64,000 nucleotides of DNA from UBA5078 sp040384465 (GCA_040384465.1 JAZKJF010000008.1:186001-250000); one strand, 5' to 3'. Shown: positions 15,961-26,200, counted from the stretch's first letter. Made by a program: numbers and translations. Notes: generated from the sequence alone by a model not told the origin.

Positions 15961-17422
15961 GGGATTCTCCGGCGATGCTCCTGTTGCCGATGCGGCCCAC
16001 GGCCCGCCCCTTGTTGGTGAGCCGGTACTTTTGCAGTCGGCTGCTGGGCTTGCCCGGTATCGTGTATTCAATATTGCGATCAGCCAGCAACAAGCGTATG
16101 ACCTTGTTCAGTTGGCCGGAAATTTCCTTCTGTCCCAGGCGGGAAGATATCTCGGCTTTCGACAATGCTTCGCTCACCAACGTCGCCAGCACCCTCAACT
16201 CCAGTGACTCTGGCTGCGACTCTGGCTGCGACTCTGGCCGTGACTCTGGCTGTACGAACTCACCTGGCGAGTTCAACAACGCGCTCGCCGATTTTTCGCC
16301 CAAGGCCGCTGCCAGATGTACCGGATTGGCCTTGAAGGTCAGCATCAGCCCCGACATGCTCGTGTCAAAAAGCGGCGCAGGTGCATCGTGGTTCGCACAT
16401 TCCCGGCGTATTTTCTCGATACCGCGCCCCCAGGACTCCACATACCCGGCGCGGAAAAACGCCGATGCCAGCAAGGGGTTGAAAGGATGGGACGGATGCT
16501 TGTCCAGCAATTTCTCCAGCGTCCAGCGTTCGGGCAACTGGCCTGCGTTCCACAGCACGATCTGATGCTCGTAGACGCTAATCTGAATCGGAATGCCGCT
16601 GCTATAGTCCTTGTGCATCACCGCATTTAGCAGGGCCTCGCGCAAGGCGGGCATGGGGAACAAAAAGGTTTCCACCCGCTGCAAGCCCTCGTAGCTGATG
16701 TAGGCCTTGAGATACTTGGCGCGCAGTATGTCCAGCGTCTTTTCCACCTGCAAAAACAAATCGCCATGAATTTCGTCCTGGTAGCGCAGGTCATCGTCGG
16801 TGATGAAAAAGCCCAACTTGATAAACGCCCCTGGCACAAACCGTTCCGGCTCCTTGCCAAACAGCAAGGCCGCGGCCCGCTTCAGGTGCTCGCCGTCGTC
16901 CAGTTGCAGGCTAGCCACCAGCGCGGTATCGCTATCGGCCAGCACCTGCTCATCCACGCGCCCGCTCTTCGCGGCCTTGTCCCTGAACCATTGCAGGGCA
17001 GCGGGGCTACAGTCTCCCAGCGTCAGTCGTGGAATCGGCACGCCATCCCAATGCAGCCCCTGCTTCGCGAGCAAAAAGCGCGATAGCGCCGCGCCTTTCA
17101 GCTCCTGCTTGGTACTGCCGCTACGTAGGTGATACTCGCCCTTGTAGCTGACCGGATAGGGGTAGGCCTCGACGACAATCTCCAGATACTCCTTGCCGCC
17201 CTCCTCCCGCAGGTTCACCTCCACGATGATGCCGAGGATGTCGCGCACCCGGTTCGGAATCTCTTCCAGCAGCCGCTCTGCATCGGGCACGCCCACGACC
17301 ACGCCCTGATCATTGCGGCCGATGTGCAGCACGCCGCCCTCGGCATTGGCGAAACCACAGATCCATTTCAGGATCTCGTCCCGCCAGGTTTCCTTCCACT
17401 CGATCTGCTGGGTTTCTTTCAT
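15953..17422 (-). CDS. AlbA_2/Schlafen-type ATP-binding protein in the hsd operon
   Basis: A 489-aa protein with an N-terminal AlbA_2 domain (WICGFANAEGGVLHIGRNDQGVVVG), a central region, then a GHKL-like ATPase segment (REALLNAVMHKDYSSG, IVLWNAGQLP, GYVESWGRGIEKI). A linker of 12-base tandem units encoding PES[Q/R] repeats (16206-16253) and a winged-helix-like tail (ALSKAEISSRLG) follow. Proteins of this kind are frequent companions of type I restriction genes, perhaps as regulators or accessory factors. ATG 17422 (MKETQQ) is chosen because the truncated copy next to hsdS starts at the same residue. Its stop overlaps hsdR. Confidence 0.85.
   Translation of the reverse strand: MKETQQIEWKETWRDEILKWICGFANAEGGVLHIGRNDQGVVVGVPDAERLLEEIPNRVRDILGIIVEVNLREEGGKEYLEIVVEAYPYPVSYKGEYHLRSGSTKQELKGAALSRFLLAKQGLHWDGVPIPRLTLGDCSPAALQWFRDKAAKSGRVDEQVLADSDTALVASLQLDDGEHLKRAAALLFGKEPERFVPGAFIKLGFFITDDDLRYQDEIHGDLFLQVEKTLDILRAKYLKAYISYEGLQRVETFLFPMPALREALLNAVMHKDYSSGIPIQISVYEHQIVLWNAGQLPERWTLEKLLDKHPSHPFNPLLASAFFRAGYVESWGRGIEKIRRECANHDAPAPLFDTSMSGLMLTFKANPVHLAAALGEKSASALLNSPGEFVQPESRPESQPESQPESLELRVLATLVSEALSKAEISSRLGQKEISGQLNKVIRLLLADRNIEYTIPGKPSSRLQKYRLTNKGRAVGRIGNRSIAGESHA
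16206..16253. repeat. Four 12-base tandem units encoding PES[Q/R]
   Basis: Four near-identical 12-mers (GACTCTGGCTGC and single-base variants) lie in the linker of the AlbA_2 gene. Because the unit is a multiple of three, copy-number change would lengthen or shorten the linker without breaking the frame. Confidence 0.8.
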
Positions 17423-17487
17423 ATGAGTTGGCGTAGGCCGCTCCCAATCTTGGCTGAATGGGGTGTCGGCCATATGACGATGACAAG

Positions 17488-17526
17488 GCTCTGCGTCTTG
17501 CGTTCAGAGCGGGGTTGTTCAGTCAA
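17488..17526 (-). pseudogene. Remnant of a second hsdR 5' end
   Basis: On the minus strand a TTG at 17526, preceded by AAGGAG, opens TEQPRSERKTQ, the same peptide as residues 2-12 of the intact HsdR (PEQPRSERKTQ), with matching DNA. Homology ends after about 40 bases. The TTG overlaps the stop of the AlbA_2 remnant, reproducing the albA_2-hsdR junction of the intact operon. It is non-functional as hsdR. Confidence 0.75.
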
Positions 17527-17912
17527 AGGCTGACTCCTTGTTTTTCGTGGATCACATGCACGATTTCTTCCGCCGTTTTCCCCGCCGTTTTCCCCGACAT
17601 TTTCCCCGACATTCTGTCAGAGAATTCGAGCTCTGCGAAAAATTCAGTCACTGTAATTCTGGAGTTGGATCGCATCTAGCGCAGGACGTACACACGCTTT
17701 ACGTCCAACTTTTCATCCAACCTGCTGGCTACCGTTTTCGACAATGCAAACTCTTCCAGCTGCCGCTCTGCGTCCGGCACGCCAACCACCACGCCCTGAT
17801 CATTGCGGCCGATGTGCAGCACGCCGCCGTCGGCATTTGCGAAACCGCAGATCCATTTCAGGAACTCGTCCCGCCAGGGCTCCTTCCACTCGATCTGCTG
17901 GGTTTCTTTCAT
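17523..17912 (-). pseudogene. Internally deleted copy of the AlbA_2 gene
   Basis: The first 53 or so codons (MKETQQIEW..., 17912 to about 17752) are about 90% identical in DNA to the start of the intact gene at 17422. The frame then jumps to ALSKTVASRL, resembling ALSKAEISSRL from the intact protein's C-terminal region; the junction shares 12 identical bases (GCATTGTCGAAA). After 78 codons there is an in-frame TAG, followed in the same frame by a tail with MSGKMSGKTAGKTAE tetrapeptide repeats ending at 17523. So both ends survive and the middle, about 1.1 kb, is missing. The start overlaps the hsdS stop (ATGA), probably the ancestral arrangement. Confidence 0.75.
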
Positions 17913-19183
17913 ACGAGGCGCGTCCTACCGGTGAGGAGTTCCTGCATCATGGCTTGCTTGAGGGCGCGGGTTTTTTCTCGGCGTTGTTCCAAGGCTAACA
18001 GCTCTGCGTCCATGTCTGTTAGAACTTCGGCGATCGCGATTTGTTCAGGGACAGCGGGAAGAAAAACGCGAATACCTTTGAGAATCTGGGTATTGAGACA
18101 AGCCATCGTTTGTCCGACAGCTACGTTGCGGACTTCGGACACGAAAGTCTCGCCGTGAAATTGGTAGCTTAGGAACGGGGCAAATATTCTTCTCTTGTTC
18201 GAGCGCACTCGTAAAAGCCGTCCAGAGAACAACCAACCCTCCTCGGCTGGCCGAATCAGCGCATTTCGGTCAACGGAGCCGACACGACTAAATACGATAT
18301 CCCCAACTTCAAGCGAGTACGCTGCTAGCCTTTTGCAGTCGGAATCTGAAACCAATGGGAGGTTGGTATGCTCAACACCAAAATTACCGAGATGCTCGAC
18401 TGTAATAATCGGAGTCCCTTCTTGAACATAGTCGCTCTCATGCAATGTTGAACCAAATGGTCCAGTTTTTACATCAGACACTTCCCCCAGCCGATTCACC
18501 TCCCAATCGCCGTGGAAACCGGGTAGGCGAGTTTGCCCGGTGAGGAGTTGCTGCATGGCGGCCTGTTTGAGGTCGCGCTTCTTGGCGATGAGCCGGTCCA
18601 GCCCGCCAAGCAGCCCATCCACATCGCTCAACGCCGCTGCGATGGCGCGCTGTTCTGGCAGGTTAGGCAAGGGAATCTTTACCCTTTTGAACGCCGTGTT
18701 GGTGATATGCACCTGCGTGCTCCCCACCATAATTGAATTCATAAGTCGCCGATACCAACGCGTATTCGACAGCTGGGTTAGAAATCGAGGGTCGGCTTCC
18801 TCATTGACTTTGAACCCATACACACCCTGAGCCAATACATAGGTTTCAGCATCATTAATTTGAACAATCAAACCAATGCTTGGGCCACTGGGGACGAGAT
18901 CTCGTAGGACAACAATTGTATGGCCCTTATCCACTTGATTGTTGCGATGGGCATCGGCATAGCCATGCGAACAGAATTGGATGTCGCGCGCTTCAATCTT
19001 CAGCCATCCGGTGCGACCGACGCCGCCTTTGGGTAACACTTTCACACCGGAATTTGTGAAGTCACTGGGTTTCAGCGGCGCGCCGCCTCGAAACTCGGTG
19101 ACAAACTCGGACAGTGAAACAACCTCCCACTCCTCCGGAATAACCCCCACTTCCGTCTGCTTGTACCCCGCCCTCACTTCCAT
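17909..19183 (-). CDS. hsdS: Type I restriction specificity subunit HsdS
   Basis: HsdS carries two target-recognition domains that fix the DNA sequence bound by the complex. The 424-aa protein shows the two-fold layout: TRD1 after GVIPEEWEVVSLSEF, conserved helical spacer LPNLPEQRAIAAALSDVDGLLGGLDRLIAKKRDLKQA with LLTGQTRLPGF, TRD2 after WEVNRLGEVSDV, and a second spacer LPAVPEQIAIAEVLTDMDAELLALEQRREKTRALKQAMMQELLTGRTRLV. The target sequence cannot be predicted. It overlaps hsdM by ten bases and the AlbA_2 remnant by four. Confidence 0.94.
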   Translation of the reverse strand: MEVRAGYKQTEVGVIPEEWEVVSLSEFVTEFRGGAPLKPSDFTNSGVKVLPKGGVGRTGWLKIEARDIQFCSHGYADAHRNNQVDKGHTIVVLRDLVPSGPSIGLIVQINDAETYVLAQGVYGFKVNEEADPRFLTQLSNTRWYRRLMNSIMVGSTQVHITNTAFKRVKIPLPNLPEQRAIAAALSDVDGLLGGLDRLIAKKRDLKQAAMQQLLTGQTRLPGFHGDWEVNRLGEVSDVKTGPFGSTLHESDYVQEGTPIITVEHLGNFGVEHTNLPLVSDSDCKRLAAYSLEVGDIVFSRVGSVDRNALIRPAEEGWLFSGRLLRVRSNKRRIFAPFLSYQFHGETFVSEVRNVAVGQTMACLNTQILKGIRVFLPAVPEQIAIAEVLTDMDAELLALEQRREKTRALKQAMMQELLTGRTRLV

Positions 19184-21669
19184 ACCGCCCCCATCCTCTT
19201 GAGGTGCTCGTCGACACGAGCAGCAAGCACCGCCACTTCATCCACCAGCTTCGGCAGCGGCGTGGCATAACGTTCAGCAAGCTGCCGAATACGCCCAGTG
19301 AGCGTTTGCGACACGCGATCCAGCTCGCCCTGCACGGCAGTGGCAAGCGTGGCCAGCCATTTGTCATCCACCACTAGCGTCTTGATATCGTCCTCGGTGA
19401 GGGTGGGGTATTTGGCGCCGACCTTGATTTCGAGATCATCCTGCGCAGCCTTAAGCCGGGCCTTGGCATCCACCTGCTGGTCGAGTAACACTGCGTAGTC
19501 TTCGAGCGCCTGACGCTCCTCGGCATAGTCCTTGTCCCGCCCGATTTCCTTGAGTCGCGCCTTCAGAGCTTTGGTGGTGACCTTCTGCTTGTCGCCTTCG
19601 CCTTCGATGACCTCGGCGAGCAGCCCGTCCTCGCCGCTTTGCTCCTCGCGCTTCTCATCAAGATGCTGCTCGATGCTGGCCAGTTCAGCCTCGCAGGCGG
19701 CGATGGTTTCGCGCTCAACGCTGAAGTAATGGGCGATCAGCAAGTCCGCCGGGATGAGATCAGACTTGAAGCGGCGCTTGCCACTCTTGAAGTCTTCCTT
19801 CTCCGGCCAGACGAGTTTGTTGTCCTTGTTCTTGATCTGAATGATCTCGCGGGGTTTGGCGCCCGCTATCCAGCCCGCCTCGGAGATGAGGTAGCAATCG
19901 TCCTTCAGGGTCTCGGACCAGTAATCCATGAGGTGCTGATACACATCATAGGCGTCGAGCAACGGCGCCGTCTTGAAGGTGGCGAGCAGGTCCTCGGCGA
20001 TGGTCTCGATCAGTTGCTTGGGATGGCCTTCCTGGCCAAACCCTTTCAGCAGCGGCAGAGAAGTCTTCTGCCACTTCGTGAAGAGCGCCCTGGCCTTGGT
20101 AGTGAAGGCGGTGAATTCGGGGTGGGCGAAGATGGCTGGTTTCACGTCGGCAATCGGCAGCTTCAGCGTGGAGTAGCCGGGGCGGCCAGCATTCTGGAAC
20201 AGGGCGGCGCGCAGGCCGGGCATGATCTTCCAGTAATGACCGAACGCATCGAGGTCCCGCTCGGGGATGCCGCCGCGCAGGTGGCCGTCGATGTCCTGCA
20301 GGTCTTCCGGTTCGGTGCTGTCGATATAGCGCGGCAGGTTGAGGTTGTAGTCGTTCTTCGGATCGGCGATCTCGGCCACCGGCACCATGCGGGCGTAGCG
20401 CGGGTCGCTTTCTTCCTGCTTCGTAAACGTGTCCACGATCTTGTGGATGTCCTGCTCGCGCAGACTGTTCTTCGGGCCATCTTTCTTGAAACCCTTGGAG
20501 GCATCAATCATGAAGACGCCCCTGCGGGCCGTGGCGTTCTCCTTGTCGAGCACGAGGATGCAGGCCGGGATGCCAGTGCCATAGAAGAGGTTCGCGGGCA
20601 GGCCGATGATGGCCTTGAGGTAGCCGGAGCGGATGAGTTGCTCACGGATGACAGCTTCGGCATTGCCCCGGAACAACACGCCGTGCGGGAGAATGCAGGC
20701 GGCTTTGCCCGTGCTCTTCATGGAGCGGACGATGTGCAGGAGGTAGGCGTAATCGCCCTGCTTACCGGGGGGCACGCCCCAGACGAAGCGCTGGAAACGG
20801 TCGCCACTGCCGCCCTCGCTCAAAGTGAGACCGGTGGACCACGCCTTGTCGGAGAACGGTGGGTTGGCCACGACGTAATCGTAGGTACGAAGCTGCTCGC
20901 CGTCTTTGAATTTGGGGTCTGTCAGCGTGTTGCCCTGCAGGACGTTGGCAGTCGGGAAGTCGTGCAGGATCATGTTCATGCGGGCGAGACCGGCGGTGGT
21001 TACATCCTTCTCCTGCCCTTCGAGCGTGATGTGCTTGCCCGCCTCTGCCGCCACTTTCAACAGCAGTGAGCCGGAACCGCAGGTAGGGTCGTAGGCGGTT
21101 GTCGCGGCCTTGGAGTTGGCAGGCGAGATGCCGATGACCTTGGCCATGATGCGGCTGACTTCGGACGGGGTGTAGAACTGACCCTTGCTCTTGCCGCTCT
21201 GGCTGGCGAAGTGGCGCATGAGATATTCGTAGGCGTCACCGAGAATGTCGTCGTTCTCGGCGCGGTTCTTCGAGAAATCCAGCGCGGGGTTCTGGAAGAT
21301 GGCGATGAGATTGCCCAGCTTCTCGACTTTGTCTTTGCCGTCGCCGAGTTTGTTGGAGTCGTTAAAGTCGGGGAAGTCGCTGCGGGCGAGACGGGTGTTG
21401 GCGTCGATCAGCGGCTGGATGACCTGGGTGTTGATGAGGTTGCCGATATCACTGTTGCCCTTGAGCGCGACCATGTCCTTGAAGCTGGCGCCTTTGGGGA
21501 TGACGACGGGGGACTCGAAGCCGTCGTAGTCACCGTATTTGTCGGAGACGTATTTGATGAACAGCATGAACAGGACATAGTCTTTGTACTGACTGGCATC
21601 CATGCCGCCGCGAAGTTCATCGCACGAGGCCCAAAGTGAGGAGTAGAGATCGGATTTCTTGATGGCCAT
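19174..21669 (-). CDS. hsdM: Type I DNA methyltransferase subunit HsdM
   Basis: HsdM methylates adenine in the HsdS target. The 831-aa protein has the helical HsdM N-domain (LYSSLWASCDELRGGMD), the SAM motif AYDPTCGSGSLLLK (about 190), and the catalytic VANPPFSDKAW (about 268). An extended C-terminal region of about 350 residues includes a charged, partly coiled-coil segment. It is longer than the roughly 500-aa EcoKI type but fits the long HsdM subgroup. It is the first gene of the operon; the start ATG at 21669 gives the conserved MAIKKSDLYSSLW. Confidence 0.94.
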   Translation of the reverse strand: MAIKKSDLYSSLWASCDELRGGMDASQYKDYVLFMLFIKYVSDKYGDYDGFESPVVIPKGASFKDMVALKGNSDIGNLINTQVIQPLIDANTRLARSDFPDFNDSNKLGDGKDKVEKLGNLIAIFQNPALDFSKNRAENDDILGDAYEYLMRHFASQSGKSKGQFYTPSEVSRIMAKVIGISPANSKAATTAYDPTCGSGSLLLKVAAEAGKHITLEGQEKDVTTAGLARMNMILHDFPTANVLQGNTLTDPKFKDGEQLRTYDYVVANPPFSDKAWSTGLTLSEGGSGDRFQRFVWGVPPGKQGDYAYLLHIVRSMKSTGKAACILPHGVLFRGNAEAVIREQLIRSGYLKAIIGLPANLFYGTGIPACILVLDKENATARRGVFMIDASKGFKKDGPKNSLREQDIHKIVDTFTKQEESDPRYARMVPVAEIADPKNDYNLNLPRYIDSTEPEDLQDIDGHLRGGIPERDLDAFGHYWKIMPGLRAALFQNAGRPGYSTLKLPIADVKPAIFAHPEFTAFTTKARALFTKWQKTSLPLLKGFGQEGHPKQLIETIAEDLLATFKTAPLLDAYDVYQHLMDYWSETLKDDCYLISEAGWIAGAKPREIIQIKNKDNKLVWPEKEDFKSGKRRFKSDLIPADLLIAHYFSVERETIAACEAELASIEQHLDEKREEQSGEDGLLAEVIEGEGDKQKVTTKALKARLKEIGRDKDYAEERQALEDYAVLLDQQVDAKARLKAAQDDLEIKVGAKYPTLTEDDIKTLVVDDKWLATLATAVQGELDRVSQTLTGRIRQLAERYATPLPKLVDEVAVLAARVDEHLKRMGAVWK

Positions 21670-21971
21670 GCGTGCTTCTGTCCTGTAGTTCTTTTCTGGT
21701 CGAGAGTCAGTCCGTTGTGGCCAACTTCTGTTCTGGGGGTGATGCGGATGAGCGTCATATTATGGCGCTGGTTGTTATAAGGCTAGAGCTCTTTCCTTCC
21801 CAATTAGCGGCTATTTTTCTCAGAAATAACCAATTTCCGGACGCTTTTCTCAGACTCCGGCTATTTTTCTCATAAATCAAACCAGCAACGATCACCTTGA
21901 CTACCCCCTGACAGCCATGCCATGGTCAAACCTCCACCTGTATCGCATCGGGACGCCACGCTTCACCACTC
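21670..21971. promoter_or_regulatory. Divergent region between hsdM and a diguanylate cyclase, with direct repeats
   Basis: About 300 bases containing three spaced direct repeats with the core TTTTCTCA: CGGCTATTTTTCTCA at 21808-21822 and again at 21858-21872, with a diverged copy (CGGACGCTTTTCTCA) at 21838-21852. The regular 30- and 20-base spacing places them on similar helix faces and suggests a protein-binding site, but no regulator is known. Promoters for both genes must lie here; none is convincing by eye. Confidence 0.45.
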
Positions 21972-23162
21972 ATGATCATCGATATCCCCACCAGTCTGGT
22001 TTTTTTAATTTCGATCAACTTCGCGCTGGCTGTGATGATTGCCGTGGTGGGCTATGGCCGGGACAAAAGTCTGTTGCTGTGGGGCGCGGCGTTTGGAATC
22101 GGTGGCTTGGCGTTTGGCATGCTCAGCATGCGGGGAACTATTCCAGACTTCCTCTCTATTGTGGTCGCCAACACGCTGGTTGCCTGCGTCTATGCAGTGT
22201 TCGCCGAAGGCATCCTGAGGTTTCAGAACCGCCAGATCAAGACATGGCTGGTGTGGACACCTGTCCTGATCATTGCGGGGGGCTTTCCATTCCTGCTGGA
22301 CGACATCAATGCCAGAGTGGTGTTGCTGGGCATCGTCAATGCCGCGCAGAACGGCTTGGTGCTGTATTTGCTGCTGACCAATCCGCTGCCGAGTGCCGGT
22401 CGCGGCGACGACATCCTGAAGGCAGCCATGAGCGTCGGCATTGCCATCGCCCTGCTGCGCCCTATCGCCATTATGCTGGGGCAATTTCAACTGGAAGGCT
22501 TCAACTCCGAAGGCATAGTGCAGACATTGACCTTCCTGCCCATCACCATTCTGCATGTCTGTGTGGCTACCGGCATGCTGCTGATGCAGAAAGAATTCGC
22601 GGAGTGGAAATCAAAGATGATCGCCAGCCATGACGAACTCACGGGGCTACCGAACCGCCGCCGCTTCTACGAGCAGATGCGACAGGCTATCGAGGATGGG
22701 AAAAAGACCGAGGAATTCGGCGCTGTGATTCTGTTCGATCTGGACAACTTCAAGATACTCAACGACAGCCACGGACATTCGGTAGGCGACGCGTTACTGC
22801 AGCAGGCGGCCGTGCGCATCAGACAGGCGCTGGGGACAAGTGGCACAGCTGCCCGGCTGGGGGGAGATGAGTTTGTCATCCTGCTGACCAATCTTGGCCA
22901 TGAATTCAAGGCCACCGCCGCCGACGCGCGTGCCGTGGCCGAAGGCATCAGCCAGCGCCTGGCGGAAATCTACACTCTCGACAAGCACAGTGCAGAGCAA
23001 CAGCTTGTGCAGCAGATCACTCATTACAGCACGGGCTCCTTCGGCATCAAGGTCTTCAACCCTATGACAGAACTGCCGGGACAGATACTGCATCACGCCG
23101 ATCAAGCCATGTACGAAGCCAAGAACTCCCAAAAAGGAAGCATTTGTCTGTATCAGGGCTGA
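21972..23162 (+). CDS. Membrane-bound diguanylate cyclase
   Basis: A 396-aa protein with about six or seven N-terminal membrane helices (residues 1-200) and a GGDEF domain (about 220-390). The signature is DELTGLPNRRRF, DLDNFKILNDSHGHSVGD and an intact RLGGDEF (about 296-300), so it should make c-di-GMP from two GTP. The product-inhibition I-site (RxxD five residues before GGDEF) is absent: GTSG stands there. The membrane part resembles seven-helix sensory modules but I cannot name its signal. It lies between the restriction operon and an SNF2 gene without evident functional link. Confidence 0.88.
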   Translation: MIIDIPTSLVFLISINFALAVMIAVVGYGRDKSLLLWGAAFGIGGLAFGMLSMRGTIPDFLSIVVANTLVACVYAVFAEGILRFQNRQIKTWLVWTPVLIIAGGFPFLLDDINARVVLLGIVNAAQNGLVLYLLLTNPLPSAGRGDDILKAAMSVGIAIALLRPIAIMLGQFQLEGFNSEGIVQTLTFLPITILHVCVATGMLLMQKEFAEWKSKMIASHDELTGLPNRRRFYEQMRQAIEDGKKTEEFGAVILFDLDNFKILNDSHGHSVGDALLQQAAVRIRQALGTSGTAARLGGDEFVILLTNLGHEFKATAADARAVAEGISQRLAEIYTLDKHSAEQQLVQQITHYSTGSFGIKVFNPMTELPGQILHHADQAMYEAKNSQKGSICLYQG

Positions 23163-23203
23163 GCGGAAAACCTTCCCCTTGCCGCCCCGCGACCAGAATC
23201 ACC

Positions 23204-26200
23204 ATGCACTTCACCATCAATGACATCAAAGAAATGGCACCCGGGACTACGTTCGACCGTGGCCTTCAGTATTACCACCAGCGCCGCGCCACGATCAGAC
23301 AGAACTATCCGGAGCAATCCAGATTTATTGCCAGCGTCATGGGATCAGGCCGCAACACTTATCGCGTGGAGTTGAGCGCAGAAAATGGAATTCTGATCGG
23401 TGACTGCAGCTGTCCAATCGGGGGCGACTGCAAACACGCTGTGGCGGCCGCGTTGCAATGGCTGCAGGAAAACAAAGCTGGAACATCCACAGTCCAGACC
23501 AGTACTGCAATCAAACAGAAACCCTCTGCCTTGGAAAGCTGGCTGACTGAATTGCCCACGGCGCTTGCAAGGCCAGAAGATTCTCTCATTCCGGGCCAAC
23601 ACTACCTGCTCTACGAATTGATGATTGTCAAAACCCAGGTACACGTTGCCTTTAAAAAGGCTTACCTGAAGAAAGACGGCAAGTGGAGTCAGATCACTCA
23701 TTACACACCTGACTACTATTCCCTGCGCTGGGACACCCCGCGTCATCTGCAGCCACTCGACCTCACCATATTGCAGTTGTTGCCGCGTGTATCTGGATAC
23801 ACGACGTGTGAGCTTAGCGGTGAAGCCACACGACTGGCATTGGGGCATATGCTGGAGAGCAAAAGACTCCTGTTCGCCGAGCGGACAGTACACAAGGCAG
23901 CGCCGGAAAACGTGCAGTGGCAATGGAAAAAAACCACCAGCGATTATGCGCTGCACGCCTGTATCAAAGGGCGCAATCAATGGTTGATGATCGAAACGAT
24001 TCCGCCTTGCTATCTGGATATCGATTCCGCAGAAATTGGTGACCTCATCACACCCCTTGCTCCACAGCAATTCACGCACCTGCGCAAAATGCCACCTGTC
24101 CCCGTAGACAAAATTTTCGACGTGGCACTCACGCTCCGACAGATATTCAAAGCGGATCAGCTGAGTGTCCCGGTCGAAGTACCTGAGATTATTCATGTCA
24201 CTGAACCGATTCCATGTTTGACACTGGTGGCCGCGCAGGTGTATCCGGACGCGACGCTGCCTGCCGTCCTGCTGCACTACGAATACGCCGACGAAGTCTG
24301 CCCGCCTACTTATGTGACAGGCAAGGAACCCACTTACGAGCCTCGCCAGATTGATGGTAAGCATCTGCTGATCGTCAGAGATTTTCACAGGGAGGCGCAG
24401 CACATAGAACAGATCCACGCACTTGGGCTCTATCTGTTTGACACTCTGGGCGGGCACGCACACGCCTGGGCACCAGAACCATCCACCCCTGAGAAGCTGA
24501 TTCCTTTCTGGGAACACTTTATAGATACCCACATTCCAGAATTGGAGAAGCTGGGTTGGAAGGTTAACGCGGCGGATGATTTCAGCCTGACGGTGACCGG
24601 TACTGCATTCGATTTTTCCATCCAGGATGAACCCAACCATTGGTTCGAGCTGGCACTGACATTGCCGCTGAACGATGGCAGCAATCTGAACACAGCTGAT
24701 GTGGTTGAAATGTGGTTGAACCGTGGCGCACCGGCGGAAATGATGGTGGTCGTAGACAACCAATGGTTGCGAGTAGACACCAGCCCGCTTGGAACGATAC
24801 GCGATCTCCTCACCGAGCTTTACTCGCGCAAACAACTCAACAAGCCGATCCGCCTTGCAGCCTTTCAAGTCGCACAATTGCAGGACCTGCCGAATCTCGA
24901 CGACCGCGCAGCGCCATTGACAAAGGGGTTGTTGACGCAGTTGCAGGATTTCACCGGCATCGAAGCGATCGCCGTGTCGCCGAAACTGCAGGCAGAGCTG
25001 CGTCCCTATCAGCAGGATGGCCTCAATTGGCTGGCATTTTTGCGGCGTTACAGCCTCGGTGGCATCCTCGCTGACGACATGGGATTGGGCAAAACGCTGC
25101 AGGCGCTGGCTTTCCTGCAACATCTGAAAGATAGCGGTGCGCTGACTCAGCCAGCATTGATCGTCGCGCCGACCAGCCTGACTGGCAACTGGATGCACGA
25201 GACCGCACGCTTCACACCAGACCTCAAGATCACGCTGATTCATGGCCCGGACCGCGCGGCTACGTTCAAGGAAATCAAGCGCAGCGATGTCGTGCTGACC
25301 ACATATCCGCTGTTATTGCGTGACAGCAAACAATACGAAAAGCACACCTTCAGCGTCATGATTCTCGACGAAGCGCAGGTCATCAAAAACCCGGCCAACA
25401 AAGTGACTCAGCTCGTACACAAGGTGAACAGCCAGATGCGCCTGTGCCTGACCGGTACACCTCTGGAGAATCATCTGGGTGAACTCTGGTCGCTGATGGA
25501 TTTTGTGTTGCCAGGGTTGCTGGGTGGTCGCAAGACTTTTCAGGAGCAATTCAGAAGTCCGATAGAGAAAAACGGCAATCTTGATCGTCAGACGGCATTG
25601 GCGCGCCGGGTAGCCCCTTTTATGCTCAGACGCACCAAGAGTCAGGTGGTGAAAGAGCTTCCTGCCAAGACCGAGATCGTGCAATACGTGGAATTGCAGG
25701 GCAAACAGCGTGCGCTGTACGAGAGCATTCGCGTGAGTATGGAGAAGCGCATTCGCGATCTGGTTGCCAGCCAGGGCATGCAGCGCAGTCACATCCAGTT
25801 TCTGGATGCACTGCTGAAACTACGTCAGGCCTGCATCGACCCGCGTCTGGTAAAACTGGAAAAGGCGGCCAACATTCGCGAGCACGCCAAACTGGAATGG
25901 CTCACTGAGACCCTGCCCCAGCTATTGGAAGAAGGCCGCAGCATTCTGATCTTTTCACAGTTCACGGAAGTGCTCGCGCTCATCGAAGAAGAGTTGAAAA
26001 TTCTGAACATCGGTTACGCAAAACTCACGGGGCAGACCCGCAAGCGTCAGGAGGCCATCGATCTGTTTCAGGGCGGCACGGTGCGCGTTTTCCTGATCAG
26101 TTTGAAGGCTGGCGGCAGCGGCCTCAACCTCACCGCAGCGGATGTGGTCATTCACATGGACCCGTGGTGGAACCCGGCGGTGGAAAATCAGGCCACCGAC

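Noticed and set aside
23345..25243. A 632-codon minus-strand frame
   Set aside because: Antisense to the SWIM/SNF2 gene; no motifs.
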